From assembly GCA_947095585.1 (NCBI GenBank), contig OX352761.1:87568779-87632778 (forward strand): a stretch of DNA of 64,000 nt. The letters are read 5' to 3'. Below are positions 10,330 to 22,263 of the stretch, piece by piece (position 1 is the first letter of the stretch; the number at the start of each line of letters is the position of its first letter). A program made the position numbers and the translations under genes. This stretch comes from Nephrocerus scutellatus. Its lineage: Eukaryota; Arthropoda; Insecta; Diptera; Pipunculidae. The notes beneath the pieces are model-generated. The model was not told the origin of the DNA. It did no database searches and saw only the letters and a list, made by a program, of their open reading frames with translations.

Positions 10330-11632
10330 ATTGTCCACCCTTTATACGGCGTTAATAAGATCCACTCTTCTATATGGTGTGACTGTATGGTGGACTGACA
10401 TTGATAAGAAATTAAATCTTGAAAACTAAGCAAAGTCCAAAGATCAGCTAGTCTATGTATGAGCGGAGCACTTCAGACAACCCCCTCCGCCGCACTTGAC
10501 ATTCTGTTCAACCTTACACCACTCGCCTATTCGCCTCAATGATATCTCCCAGTGGACAAAAAACGAAATCACACACTCATCTATCTTGAATTTAGTCTGG
10601 ATTCCGGACAACATAGACCACGCAACTCCATTTCAATAAAAACTTATAGGTCACCTTCCCCTCCAGATCATTCTGGGAACAAGACGCTTACTTGGATGAT
10701 GAACATATGCATTTTTACACGGGTCAAAAACTGATGACGGAGTTGGCGGAGGTGTTTTCTTAAAAAGGCTAAATCTTAGCCTCTCTTTCCGTCTTCCTAA
10801 TCACTGTAGTGTTTTCCATGCCGAAATTATGGCGACCAATGAAGCCTTATCGTCATATCCGCTAAGGATATCCGTATATTCTCGAATAGCCAAGCTGCAT
10901 TGAAATCCCTGGAATTAGTCTCTACAAATTCAATTCTAGCCCTTTACTGCCGATCATCTCTTATGGAGATGCCGGAGCAGTTCAATATCCACCTGTGTTG
11001 GGTGCCGTGGCACAGACACATTCCGGGAAACTGAATGGCTGACGAACTCGCCAAACAAGGAACAAGACGCTTACACTACCCATATTACCTGAGTATGGTT
11101 CTCTAGGCATGCCAATCACTACATGCAAACTCATGTTAAAGTGGGATGCTAATGAAGACACTAATCGTAGCTGGTTAAACGGTATAACTTGCATAGCGAC
11201 AAAGCAGATATGGCCCAAACTGGATCCGAAACGCTCCAAGTGTTTGATCTCTCTACAAAGATAAAAAATTGGTGCTATTTTAGGTGTCATCACTGGACAC
11301 TGTCTCATATGCAAGCATGCAGAAAGAGTTCTCGAATGATTCTGCAGAAGCTGCATGGATGAGGAGGAGGAGGAGACCATTATCCATCTTCTCTGTACTT
11401 GTATAGCCCTCTCCCAAAAACTTTAACTCCATATGGGAGCTTTCTTCTACAACGACACTATTGATCTAATCAACAGTGACATTAGCCGTCTCCTACGCTT
11501 TATACGAAGCTTTAATTGGTTCAACGAGTAGGTGGAAAAAATTTTCCTGATCCACGTGGTATCACAATGGACCATTATTGGTCTAAGTGTTACGGTGCCA
11601 CTGACAGCCACCATAACTTAACCTAACCTAAC
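10330..11632 (+). pseudogene. LOA-like ORF2: RT thumb, RNase H and C-terminus
   Basis: In changing plus frames: RSTLLYGVTVWW, KVQRSASLCMSGALQTTPSA and ALDILFNLTPLAY (RT thumb region), then GSKTDDGVGGGVF, FHAEIMATNEAL and WVPWHRHIPGN followed by ADELAKQGT, the ordered active-site blocks of RNase H1. At 11,335-11,400 CRSCMDEEEEETIIHLLCTC is the terminal zinc-binding block. An RNase H after the RT separates LOA/I-type from R1-type elements. The tail ends in TAACTTAACCTAACCTAAC at about 11,632. It is the downstream half of the 7,306-9,357 element. Confidence 0.8.
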
Positions 11633-11867
11633 GGTAAGCCTCATGACAACCAAGAACCAAACAAAATTGAAAGAGACAAATTCTGGACAATGTATAAAAA
11701 TAAGATTTTAAAGATGGCCAAAGTGTCCAACCCCTTTCAAATATGGCGGTTCTTATTTTCTTTAAATACCAAACGGATGTGCCAAATTTCAGAACCCTTC
11801 ATAAAAAACATGAGCTTTGTATAAGTAATACATACAGACAAACATACGTACACACATACATACTGGC
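11633..11867 (+). other. AT-rich spacer with ACATAC microsatellite
   Basis: No gene. 11,830-11,865 is a short run of ACATAC/ACACAT words just before the jockey EN fragment. Confidence 0.5.
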
Positions 11868-13021
11868 ACTAACAGAAACGCAGGTTAATGCTGATTCCGA
11901 CGTTTCGGATTTTAGGTGGCCTGGTTACAACTTGGTGCCAGTTTTTTTTCTCATCGCGGATTTTGTTCCAACGCGAAATTTAATTTCATTTGGCTCAAAG
12001 TCAAAGTGCGTAAGCATGACATTCACTACTGCTTCATATACAGAAGCCCTAATTTAGATAGTGCCTCATCTTGTTAACTCACTACAATAACTAGAATTTT
12101 TCGCTTGATCCTTTTTCTCCATTGCAGGCGATTTTAATGTACACAATTCTAGTTGGCTTCGCCATTCAGGCTTAACACCACCACAGGGAAGGGCTGTTGA
12201 GTTATTTGCTGATTTAACCATTCTCACTCAACTTGTGAGTGAACCTACAAGAATTCCAGACATTGTAAGTCATAACGCTAATACCATTGACTCGTTCCTT
12301 ACCTCTCATCCTAACAAAAACAAATACACCGTCAGTGTATTATCATCTCTTAAGCTCTTCAGACCATTATATAGTATCAGCAACCGAATTAAAAATACTG
12401 CCTCGTCTTCAATTCCAACGCTCATTCACAATGACATTCCAACAGTCAGCTCCTATAGACAAGGCGAATCTGTTTGTTTCAAATTTCGCAGCTAGCTCCA
12501 CGCTATCAGATAGCGCGTTTTCGCCGCCGGTATTTGCAAGAGTCGAATGCTCTATGGGATAGATTTACTTTCTTCAAGTGGCTAGAGTATTAAATGATCT
12601 CAACATTCATAAATCTGTTGGGCCTGGTGGTATTCCCGCTATAGTTTTGAAGAGGTGTTCTTAAACGTTGGCATTGCCCTGCGCAGGCTTTTCCATTTCT
12701 CTTATTCTACTGGAGTCGCCTTAAGGAATTGGAAAACAGCGTTTATCCAGCCTGCTCCTAAAAATTGCGAACCCTCATCTCTTTCCTCCTTTGGTGAAAG
12801 CAAAGTTGTTGCACTCGATATTTCCAAGGCATTTGACAGAGTCTGGCATCAGGCTCTTTTGTGGAAAGTTAATGCCTATGGAGTTGATAAGGCCCTGCTT
12901 GATAGGACTAGTAACAACCTTTCTGGCCGTTCAATCCAGGTTGTATTGGACGGTTTCAAATCCAATGTTCACCGCATAAACGCCGGTGTTCCCCAAGGCT
13001 CTGTTTTGTCTCCGATACGAA
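11868..13021 (+). pseudogene. Jockey-like ORF2 fragment, EN to RT
   Basis: Begins LALTETQVNADSDVSDFRWP (EN, with the catalytic glutamate in ETQ), then AGDFNVHNSSWLRHSG (EN GDFN block), then the linker SNRIKNTASSSIPTLIHND. RT follows with FHFSYSTGVALRNWKTAFIQ, VVALDISKAFDRVWHQALLW (catalytic aspartate) and INAGVPQGSVLSP, where it stops at 13,021. It belongs to the family at 56,880-58,745. Stops and shifts occur near 12,060 and 12,500, and the FADD block onward is missing. A second copy is at 16,111-17,264. Confidence 0.85.
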
Positions 13022-13029
13022 TATAAGAC

Positions 13030-14504
13030 ACTTTATGAACTGGTTCGTTCCGGAAATAATAGGTTCTGGGGGGTGGGAGAAGTTAATGGATTGTCATTTA
13101 GTAACATTAAGTTCTGAAAAGTTTTTATCGAACCAGGTGTAGAATGAATTTAGGTAGTTTTGAAGTAACAGAGAATGGGTGGGGGTAGATGTAATGAGAA
13201 TAGACAGATCAGATCAGATTTATCAAAAGCCTTGCTATAGTCGGTGGTAGTGACATCCACTCACTTATCTTTCTCTAATGCTTGTAGGGTGTTAGAGACG
13301 AATTCGGTAAGGTTAGTCGTAGTGGACCTACCCTTTAAGAAACCGTGCTGTTTTGGGGAAAAGATGGATTTGCAGTGCAAATACAGGGAGTCGTAAACAA
13401 TGCTTTCGAAGAGCTTGGAATTGGAGAGAGTTTGGCTATGGGTTGGTAGTTTGATATCTCGCTTTTACTACATTTTTTATGGAAAGGGAAAATAAAGGAG
13501 TCCTTCCATAATTTTGGGAAGACGGTTTGAGAGAGTGAGAGTCGAAACAGAGTTGTAAGGGGTTGACTTATAGCATTTACGCATTTTTTTTAAGAATATG
13601 GCGGGCAGAACATCGGGACCTTGGGAAAAGTCATCCTTGAGCCGATTAATCTTATCGCGCACTATATTAATCCTTATATCGACAGAGACGAGGGAGGTTA
13701 GAGGGCCGTTATTCATGTAGTTGAAATAGTCAAGTTCCGGTTCGTGCTGATGGTCACTAAACGATTGGCTGAAGAAGGTGGCAAAGAGGTTGGTTATTAC
13801 TTTAGGGTTTGCAGATGAAGTTTTAAATAATTTTAGAGTGGAAGAGAATCCATCGGACCTTCTTTTGACGGTAATAAATTGGTATAAACGTCTAGGATCA
13901 GTGATAGGGTTAAATTGCATTCTGTCGAGGTATTCGTGGTAGAGTGATTCGCAGAGGATGGAAAAGCGGAAGTAAGCTTGTTGGTAGAATGAATAGTCTA
14001 AGGCAGATCTGGATGTCAAGTTTTCTATAATTTGTTTCTGGCATTGCGAAGAGTTCGTAATTCTTTATTATACCAGGGAGGGGAGGATGAGCAGTTTTTA
14101 CATGATACATAAGGGACAGATTGGAGAAGACAGTCAAAAGTTGCTGCGTAGAAGTATACGAGAGCGATGTCAATGGGAGTGTTATTGTTTAGAAAGAGGC
14201 TGAAGTTTAAGTTATTGACTAGGTTGTTAAGTTTGACGAAGTCTGCTTTAAGAAAGTTTAAAGAAAGAGAGCTCTCAGAAGCACCAGTAATGATGTCATT
14301 TTCAAACGAAAAGGTAAGAGCCAGAGGGGGGTGATAGTGGTCAAGGGAGGAGAGAAGACGGGCACTTCCGGTAACCAGGAAATTATGAGCGTCAGATTAG
14401 AAAATGAGATCTAGCTGCCTACCAAGGTTGTCGGTGACACCACTAATATGAAAAGTGCCGGAGTCAAAAAGAGGATCAGTAAGGAGGGTTTACGTTGCTG
14501 AAAT
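13030..14504 (-). pseudogene. CR1-like ORF2 fragment, EN C-terminus to RT (copy 1)
   Basis: On the minus strand: FHISGVTDNLGRQLDLIF (end of EN), CLLQSVPYVSCKNCSSSPPW followed by YNKELRTLRN (linker), the long open segment 13,477-14,019 containing DPRRLYQFITVKRRS, KVITNLFATFFSQSF and INRLKDDFSQGPDVLPAIFL (RT entry block GPD.LP), then FPKLWKDSFIFPFHKK and ISNYRPIAKLSP. The palm beyond this is lost at about 13,030, where the plus-strand jockey piece ends. The fuller copy is 17,273-20,958. Confidence 0.75.
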
Positions 14505-14572
14505 TGTTAAAATTTCAAGCAAATCGTTAAAAAAAAGTTGGCATAGCCTATGATTTAATAACAAACCAGTAG

Positions 14573-15875
14573 ATTGTCCACCCTTTATACGGCGTTAATA
14601 AGATCCACTCTTCTATATGGTGTGACTGTATGGTGGACTGACATTGATAAGAAATTAAATCTTGAAAACTAAGCAAAGTCCAAAGATCAGCTAGTCTATG
14701 TATGAGCGGAGCACTTCAGACAACCCCCTCCGCCGCACTTGACATTCTGTTCAACCTTACACCACTCGCCTATTCGCCTCAATGATATCTCCCAGTGGAC
14801 AAAAAACGAAATCACACACTCATCTATCTTGAATTTAGTCTGGATTCCGGACAACATAGACCACGCAACTCCATTTCAATAAAAACTTATAGGTCACCTT
14901 CCCCTCCAGATCATTCTGGGAACAAGACGCTTACTTGGATGATGAACATATGCATTTTTACACGGGTCAAAAACTGATGACGGAGTTGGCGGAGGTGTTT
15001 TCTTAAAAAGGCTAAATCTTAGCCTCTCTTTCCGTCTTCCTAATCACTGTAGTGTTTTCCATGCCGAAATTATGGCGACCAATGAAGCCTTATCGTCATA
15101 TCCGCTAAGGATATCCGTATATTCTCGAATAGCCAAGCTGCATTGAAATCCCTGGAATTAGTCTCTACAAATTCAATTCTAGCCCTTTACTGCCGATCAT
15201 CTCTTATGGAGATGCCGGAGCAGTTCAATATCCACCTGTGTTGGGTGCCGTGGCACAGACACATTCCGGGAAACTGAATGGCTGACGAACTCGCCAAACA
15301 AGGAACAAGACGCTTACACTACCCATATTACCTGAGTATGGTTCTCTAGGCATGCCAATCACTACATGCAAACTCATGTTAAAGTGGGATGCTAATGAAG
15401 ACACTAATCGTAGCTGGTTAAACGGTATAACTTGCATAGCGACAAAGCAGATATGGCCCAAACTGGATCCGAAACGCTCCAAGTGTTTGATCTCTCTACA
15501 AAGATAAAAAATTGGTGCTATTTTAGGTGTCATCACTGGACACTGTCTCATATGCAAGCATGCAGAAAGAGTTCTCGAATGATTCTGCAGAAGCTGCATG
15601 GATGAGGAGGAGGAGGAGACCATTATCCATCTTCTCTGTACTTGTATAGCCCTCTCCCAAAAACTTTAACTCCATATGGGAGCTTTCTTCTACAACGACA
15701 CTATTGATCTAATCAACAGTGACATTAGCCGTCTCCTACGCTTTATACGAAGCTTTAATTGGTTCAACGAGTAGGTGGAAAAAATTTTCCTGATTTACGT
15801 GGTATCACAATGGACCATTATTGGTCTAAGTGTTACGGTGCCACTGACAGCCACCATAACTTAACCTAACCTAAC
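14573..15875 (+). pseudogene. LOA-like RNase H and C-terminus (copy 2)
   Basis: Duplicate of 10,330-11,632, offset 4,243, with the same broken frames and a CC to TT change at 15,795-15,796. Confidence 0.8.
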
Positions 15876-16110
15876 GGTAAGCCTCATGACAACCAAGAAC
15901 CAAACAAAATTGAAAGAGACAAATTCTGGACAATGTATAAAAATAAGATTTTAAAGATGGCCAAAGTGTCCAACCCCTTTCAAATATGGCGGTTCTTATT
16001 TTCTTTAAATACCAAACGGATGTGCCAAATTTCAGAACCCTTCATAAAAAACATGAGCTTTGTATAAGTAATACATACAGACAAACATACGTACACACAT
16101 ACATACTGGC

Positions 16111-17264
16111 ACTAACAGAAACGCAGGTTAATGCTGATTCCGACGTTTCGGATTTTAGGTGGCCTGGTTACAACTTGGTGCCAGTTTTTTTTCTCATCGC
16201 GGATTTTGTTCCAACGCGAAATTTAATTTCATTTGGCTCAAAGTCAAAGTGCGTAAGCATGACATTCACTACTGCTTCATATACAGAAGCCCTAATTTAG
16301 ATAGTGCCTCATCTTGTTAACTCACTACAATAACTAGAATTTTTCGCTTGATCCTTTTTCTCCATTGCAGGCGATTTTAATGTACACAATTCTAGTTGGC
16401 TTCGCCATTCAGGCTTAACACCACCACAGGGAAGGGCTGTTGAGTTATTTGCTGATTTAACCATTCTCACTCAACTTGTGAGTGAACCTACAAGAATTCC
16501 AGACATTGTAAGTCATAACGCTAATACCATTGACTCGTTCCTTACCTCTCATCCTAACAAAAACAAATACACCGTCAGTGTATTATCATCTCTTAAGCTC
16601 TTCAGACCATTATATAGTATCAGCAACCGAATTAAAAATACTGCCTCGTCTTCAATTCCAACGCTCATTCACAATGACATTCCAACAGTCAGCTCCTATA
16701 GACAAGGCGAATCTGTTTGTTTCAAATTTCGCAGCTAGCTCCACGCTATCAGATAGCGCGTTTTCGCCGCCGGTATTTGCAAGAGTCGAATGCTCTATGG
16801 GATAGATTTACTTTCTTCAAGTGGCTAGAGTATTAAATGATCTCAACATTCATAAATCTGTTGGGCCTGGTGGTATTCCCGCTATAGTTTTGAAGAGGTG
16901 TTCTTAAACGTTGGCATTGCCCTGCGCAGGCTTTTCCATTTCTCTTATTCTACTGGAGTCGCCTTAAGGAATTGGAAAACAGCGTTTATCCAGCCTGCTC
17001 CTAAAAATTGCGAACCCTCATCTCTTTCCTCCTTTGGTGAAAGCAAAGTTGTTGCACTCGATATTTCCAAGGCATTTGACAGAGTCTGGCATCAGGCTCT
17101 TTTGTGGAAAGTTAATGCCTATGGAGTTGATAAGGCCCTGCTTGATAGGACTAGTAACAACCTTTCTGGCCGTTCAATCCAGGTTGTATTGGACGGTTTC
17201 AAATCCAATGTTCACCGCATAAACGCCGGTGTTCCCCAAGGCTCTGTTTTGTCTCCGATACGAA
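16111..17264 (+). pseudogene. Jockey-like EN-RT fragment (copy 2)
   Basis: Duplicate of 11,868-13,021 with the same truncation after INAGVPQGSVLSP; no differences were noticed. Confidence 0.85.
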
Positions 17265-17272
17265 TATAAGAC

Positions 17273-18995
17273 ACTTTATGAACTGGTTCGTTCCGGAAAT
17301 AATAGGTTCTGGGGGGTGGGAGAAGTTAATGGATTGTCATTTAGTAACATTAAGTTCTGAAAAGTTTTTATCGAACCAGGTGTAGAATGAATTTAGGTAG
17401 TTTTGAAGTAACAGAGAATGGGTGGGGGTAGATGTAATGAGAATAGACAGATCAGATCAGATTTATCAAAAGCCTTGCTATAGTCGGTGGTAGTGACATC
17501 CACTCACTTATCTTTCTCTAATGCTTGTAGGGTGTTAGAGACGAATTCGGTAAGGTTAGTCGTAGTGGACCTACCCTTTAAGAAACCGTGCTGTTTTGGG
17601 GAAAAGATGGATTTGCAGTGCAAATACAGGGAGTCGTAAACAATGCTTTCGAAGAGCTTGGAATTGGAGAGAGTTTGGCTATGGGTTGGTAGTTTGATAT
17701 CTCGCTTTTACTACATTTTTTATGGAAAGGGAAAATAAAGGAGTCCTTCCATAATTTTGGGAAGACGGTTTGAGAGAGTGAGAGTCGAAACAGAGTTGTA
17801 AGGGGTTGACTTATAGCATTTACGCATTTTTTTTAAGAATATGGCGGGCAGAACATCGGGACCTTGGGAAAAGTCATCCTTGAGCCGATTAATCTTATCG
17901 CGCACTATATTAATCCTTATATCGACAGAGACGAGGGAGGTTAGAGGGCCGTTATTCATGTAGTTGAAATAGTCAAGTTCCGGTTCGTGCTGATGGTCAC
18001 TAAACGATTGGCTGAAGAAGGTGGCAAAGAGGTTGGTTATTACTTTAGGGTTTGCAGATGAAGTTTTAAATAATTTTAGAGTGGAAGAGAATCCATCGGA
18101 CCTTCTTTTGACGGTAATAAATTGGTATAAACGTCTAGGATCAGTGATAGGGTTAAATTGCATTCTGTCGAGGTATTCGTGGTAGAGTGATTCGCAGAGG
18201 ATGGAAAAGCGGAAGTAAGCTTGTTGGTAGAATGAATAGTCTAAGGCAGATCTGGATGTCAAGTTTTCTATAATTTGTTTCTGGCATTGCGAAGAGTTCG
18301 TAATTCTTTATTATACCAGGGAGGGGAGGATGAGCAGTTTTTACATGATACATAAGGGACAGATTGGAGAAGACAGTCAAAAGTTGCTGCGTAGAAGTAT
18401 ACGAGAGCGATGTCAATGGGAGTGTTATTGTTTAGAAAGAGGCTGAAGTTTAAGTTATTGACTAGGTTGTTAAGTTTGACGAAGTCTGCTTTAAGAAAGT
18501 TTAAAGAAAGAGAGCTCTCAGAAGCACCAGTAATGATGTCATTTTCAAACGAAAAGGTAAGAGCCAGAGGGGGGTGATAGTGGTCAAGGGAGGAGAGAAG
18601 ACGGGCACTTCCGGTAACCAGGAAATTATGAGCGTCAGATTAGAAAATGAGATCTAGCTGCCTACCAAGGTTGTCGGTGACACCACTAATATGAAAAGTG
18701 CCGGAGTCAAAAAGAGGATCAGTAAGAAGGGTTTACGTTGCTGAAGAGTAATTAGTAGAAACAAAAGATGATTCGTCCCTTGAAGGAGCCCATTGCAAAA
18801 GGGGGAGGTTGAAGTCACCAACAATTATAAGATCGTTACCGGGATCAGCGCCGTCAAATTGGGACAGAGGTTGGTTTCGGTAAGGGCAAAAATGTCATAA
18901 GGAAGTGTTTGTGAGTTAAGGTGAACCATTGAGGTTTTGGTGCCAAGTCCCCTAACATTCTAATAGTAAAGGGAAATTAACTGCGGTCGCTACCA
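17273..18995 (-). pseudogene. CR1-like ORF2, EN and partial RT
   Basis: Starting near 18,985 on the minus strand, NVRGLGTKTSMVHLNSQTLP then YDIFALTETNL is the N-terminus of an APE-type endonuclease (NVRG and ETNL blocks). GDFNLPLLQWAPS follows near 18,810, then the EN end and linker as in copy 1, then RT up to ISNYRPIAKLSP near 17,660. The RT stops at about 17,273, before the YADD block. Multiple stops and frameshifts show it is inactive. The product would nick target DNA and copy element RNA at the nick. It lies directly downstream of its ORF1. Confidence 0.75.
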
Positions 18996-18996
18996 A

Positions 18997-20841
18997 CTAT
19001 GAGAGAAGGAACAATTGGTAGATATTTCTCAGGGCCACAGGGTCGGTTGGGAGGTCCTCCTTTTGAATCAAAACTATAACATTCGTCTTTGTCTTGCCGT
19101 CTATGCAGACGGAGTCGGGCTTGTCATATAAATAGTCAAGATAAAGGTGGACATTTTCGAAAAGCTGGTGATCACGCAGTCTAGACATAATATAGGGTTC
19201 TTAAGTTTAGATATGAGTTTAACGGTGGGAGGAAGCAGTGGATCGAAGCATTAGGTTGCAAATCGGCAGAAAAGGGCGGAGCGAGGGCGGAGGAATTGCT
19301 ACGAGAATCAGTGAATGTGGTAGGGGCAGAGGTGTTACGATAGCCTTACGATAGCCTAAGTGAGAAGAAGAGTAAGAGGATGGAGAAGGATTGAGAATGT
19401 GGGAGAGAATAAAGTTCGAGTAATTAGCGGAAGCTGGTCTAATAGATGGTGGGGTTTTTTGTTAGTAGAGGGAGCGGAGACGGACGTCAGATTAAATGAG
19501 ACGCGGTTACGTTGATGAGCTTTGGGCCTTGAACTAGTCCGAGAAGGGAAAAGAGTGTTTAACGGATTAGTAGATACATTAGTGAATTTGTAGTGGGGTT
19601 GAGATGGTGGGCAAAGCAGATGGGTGACGTTGGGGAAGATTCCCCTCTTGAAGCTCCAACTAGGGTATAGTATAGTTTGAGAAGGGGAGTGGGTAGTATT
19701 ATGACTAAGTTTGTGTTGAAAGAGGGATTGAGAAGAATTGGAATTGAAATTACGATTAGACTTAACATCGTCAGCTTCTGAGATCAATCTTCTCATCCTC
19801 ATCTTATCCAGGTGAAAAGCATTGCCGGATGGGTTGGCAAAAAGCCATCCGTATTTCTTTGAAATTTTAAGGCTAAAAGAGCTGGAGTTCTTGGAATTTG
19901 GTGGAAAGATTTTTTTACAGTCTTTGATAATGATGGTGAACTTCCGGTGAAAGAATTGTGCCATCCAGATGGTATCAGCTTGTCGAGAAGATCCGCTGAC
20001 GGTAAAATCAATGTATTTTTCGGATTGCTTTTGTTGTCGTTATTAAGTTTATCAATCCTTTGATTCTATTCGACAAGGGTCCATGTTGTACCGAGACGCA
20101 TAATTGTGGGTGAATGTTGCGGTGCATGTTGTGGAGCTGGCAGTGTGGTAGATTGCAGAGACGATGGTGGACAAATTACGATTCCCATGGAATGGCAGGT
20201 GTGTTGTGGCATGATTGAAGCTGAAGTAGTAGAATGCGGTTCTGACGGGGTGATGCACGCAGTTTCTAACATCTCAGTGAGGATAGAAGGATTGTAGATA
20301 GAATTGGAGTGCGGTTGATGAATGTCATCAATTTTGTTTGATGTAACTTTGATTTCTCGGGAAGCAGCGACTACAATGCCTAAGTCATCGATTCTACGTG
20401 CTAATTCTAGTAGGCGTTGAGCAGCACTGGGGTTTTGGAAATGCACTTCCAGATCAGAGTAAAGGGATTTTAACGATTCATTGAATGTTGATAAATGGGA
20501 TATTATAGAAGACTGAACGTATGATTTAAAGTTATCGTTTATTAAGTTATCTCTTATTAAGGGCAGACGTGAGTCGAGGGCAGATAGCAAGTCTTTTCTA
20601 AGAGAGTGGTTCGAGGAGGAAATGTTATTGCATTCATAGCAAAAAACAAAAAGTTAACTGATAGATCCTTGACGTAAACGATAGCCCGTTTGCTCAGTCC
20701 AACACAAGTGGGGTGGAAAGATATACCACAAAGGCCATTGCACTTTATTAGTTCCACATTGGTATCATTAACTGCACAATTGTAGTATCCACAGAACTGC
20801 GACATTATTTGGAAAATAACGGCGATGATCGAAACTTGCAA
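18997..20841 (-). pseudogene. CR1-like ORF1 with PHD-like finger
   Basis: An ATG near 20,805 (minus) opens SQFCGYYNCAVNDTNVELIK then CNGLCGISFHPTCVGLSKRA, a C-x4-C...C-x3-C...H-x2-C arrangement like the PHD-type fingers of CR1/L2-group ORF1 proteins. After a frameshift near 20,590 a 174-residue open stretch begins LSALDSRLPLIRDNLINDNF with helical heptads and a Pro/Ser/His-rich end. Further pieces follow at 19,356-19,964 (WLFANPSGNAFHLDKMRMRR) and 18,997-19,188 (LYDKPDSVCIDGKTKTNVI). ORF1 binds element RNA. At least three frame breaks make it a pseudogene. Confidence 0.7.
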
Positions 20842-20958
20842 GTAAACAGAATTAAAAGTAGGTCACGTAAGCACACGAAATTACGGCGATGACCGAATAT
20901 TGCAATTTGGCAGAAATGGAATAGTTGCAATAATCAATATTGAATTACGCTTAACTAG
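20842..20958 (-). mobile_element. CR1-like 5' leader
   Basis: Sequence upstream of the ORF1 ATG with two copies of ATTACGGCGATGA(C/T)CGAA (near 20,810-20,840 and 20,880-20,905). The left limit is set by the unrelated EN fragment starting at about 20,960. Confidence 0.45.
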
Positions 20959-20959
20959 C

Positions 20960-21140
20960 AAGCCGGGAGCGAAGGAAAAACACGAACAGTTTGGAAGTTG
21001 ATTTATACATGTGATAGTGGTCCGAGTCGACGTTGGCACTTCGGTACGCTCGTACCGTCATCGGTTCGGGTTGTGGCGACGGTCTATCAACACGTATTCT
21101 TTCTGGTTGCGAGTGGCTCCATAAGGATGGTGGCATTGTG
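20960..21140 (-). pseudogene. RTE-like EN C-terminal scrap
   Basis: The minus strand reads HSQPERIRVDRPSPQPEP then VRAYRSANVDSDHYHM. The SANVDSDHY block is the catalytic SDH end of EN domains like that at 33,640, where the counterpart is VYSDHHLVVGSV. Too short to place further. Confidence 0.5.
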
Positions 21141-21459
21141 GATATTTTTATTTTTTTTATAAATATTGCGTGTGTTAAGAGTTGAAATGCTTCAAAATAC
21201 GATTAATAACCAATAAACTTTGATAGATTAATTGTGTCACCGTATTAATGCAGTGACTTTTATTTTCCTTAATCAACAGAAATTATATATTATTTATCCC
21301 TATGTTACTAGTTTTGCAAATACTAATAACTGTCAAAAGGACAGTAAAAATTTTTAATTGACATCTTACGACACAAATAACATTTATACTCGACGCTAGC
21401 ACCGATAACACAGCCGACAACTGACGTAATTCACGACTAGTTTTGATATTGACCGAGTA
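21141..21459. other. No gene seen
   Basis: AT-rich spacer; no supported feature. Confidence 0.4.
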
Positions 21460-22255
21460 TAATTTCACGCATCCAAAACCCAATGCTGTCTCCTGTCGTC
21501 CAAGCGAATCCTAAATCCCATGCCATTATCCATGAATGGCACTTGCATCGAGGAAACTGAAAATCTCGCAATTCTCGGTATGTGCGTTAACGACAAGCTT
21601 CGTTGGAATGACCACATATTTACCGTTGCTAAAAATGCTGCGAAATGTTTAGGTTTTCTAGCCCGGTGCAAGAAATATTTCACTCCCTCTGATCTGGCTA
21701 CTATATACAAGGCTTTTATTCGCCCTAAACTTGAGTACAATTGCCATATCTGGTCTGGTGCGCTTAAGACTACTTTGCATCAGCTAGATGGAATACAAAA
21801 CCGCGCGATAAAACTTATCGGTGAGGGAAATATAGCGAAATCAATAGATTCGCTTGAACACCGCAGGAACGTTTCTTGCTTGTCACTGTTTTATCGCTTC
21901 TTCTACCAGCGGTGCTCAAGAGAAATAGCCAGCTGCATGCCACCTCTCCTTGAATTCAACCGCAATACTCGTGGCGCTCTAAATGGTCATCAGTTTACCA
22001 TCAAGCCCATCTTCGGACGTACAGTTAAGTTCAGGGATTCGTTCTTCAGCCGTACAACACGTATGTGGAATGCTTTGCCAAGCTCTGTCTTCCCACATCA
22101 CTATGATCCACAGACATTCAAAACACAAGCTCATAGACATCTCCTCTTTTCTCCTCCTCTTCCAAAACGCCCACGCTGTGCCAAGCATATAGCCGAGCAT
22201 TATAAGGGTGCGAACCCCTTGAAGCGTGCGCGAATTATAAAAAAAAAAAATACGT
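21460..22255 (+). pseudogene. Jockey-like ORF2 3' half with poly(A) end
   Basis: The best copy of the family tail: one open frame from 21,520 to 22,263. It reads NGTCIEETENLAILGMCVND, WNDHIFTVAKNAAKCLGFLA, FTPSDLATIYKAFIRPKLEY, NCHIWSGALKTTLHQLDGIQ, IDSLEHRRNVSCLSLFYRFF, CSREIASCMPPLLEFNRNTR and FFSRTTRMWNALPSSVFPHH. These follow the RT palm, so EN and the RT catalytic core are missing. This is a classic 5'-truncated insertion ending in an A-run at about 22,241-22,251. It serves as reference for the fragments at 1.1, 5.4, 23.3, 57 and 62.8 kb. Confidence 0.85.
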
Positions 22256-22263
22256 CGATATGA

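Larger units (their letters stand above)
10262..14504 (+). repeat. Tandem duplication unit, copy 1 (4,243 bp)
   Basis: Every position here recurs 4,243 bases later through 18,745. Only three substitutions were noticed (11,552-11,553 CC versus TT at 15,795-15,796; 14,484 G versus A at 18,727). The unit holds a LOA-like tail, a plus-strand jockey EN-RT piece and a minus-strand CR1-like EN-RT piece. Left flank and junction share only TGTTAAAAT-type microhomology. Confidence 0.95.
14505..18747 (+). repeat. Tandem duplication unit, copy 2 (4,243 bp)
   Basis: Second copy of 10,262-14,504. Identity runs to 18,745, after which the minus-strand CR1-like element continues into sequence that copy 1 lacks, so copy 2 retains the original right-hand context. 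Confidence 0.95.

Noticed and set aside
10982..11380. 132-residue minus-strand open frame, present twice
   Set aside because: Antisense to the RNase H and C-terminal domain; its repetition merely reflects the tandem duplication.
10262..18747. The 4,243-bp repeats as LTRs or a two-copy gene array
   Set aside because: Unit ends fall within unrelated elements, there is no TG/CA-type end, PBS or PPT, and the contents are broken fragments of three elements.
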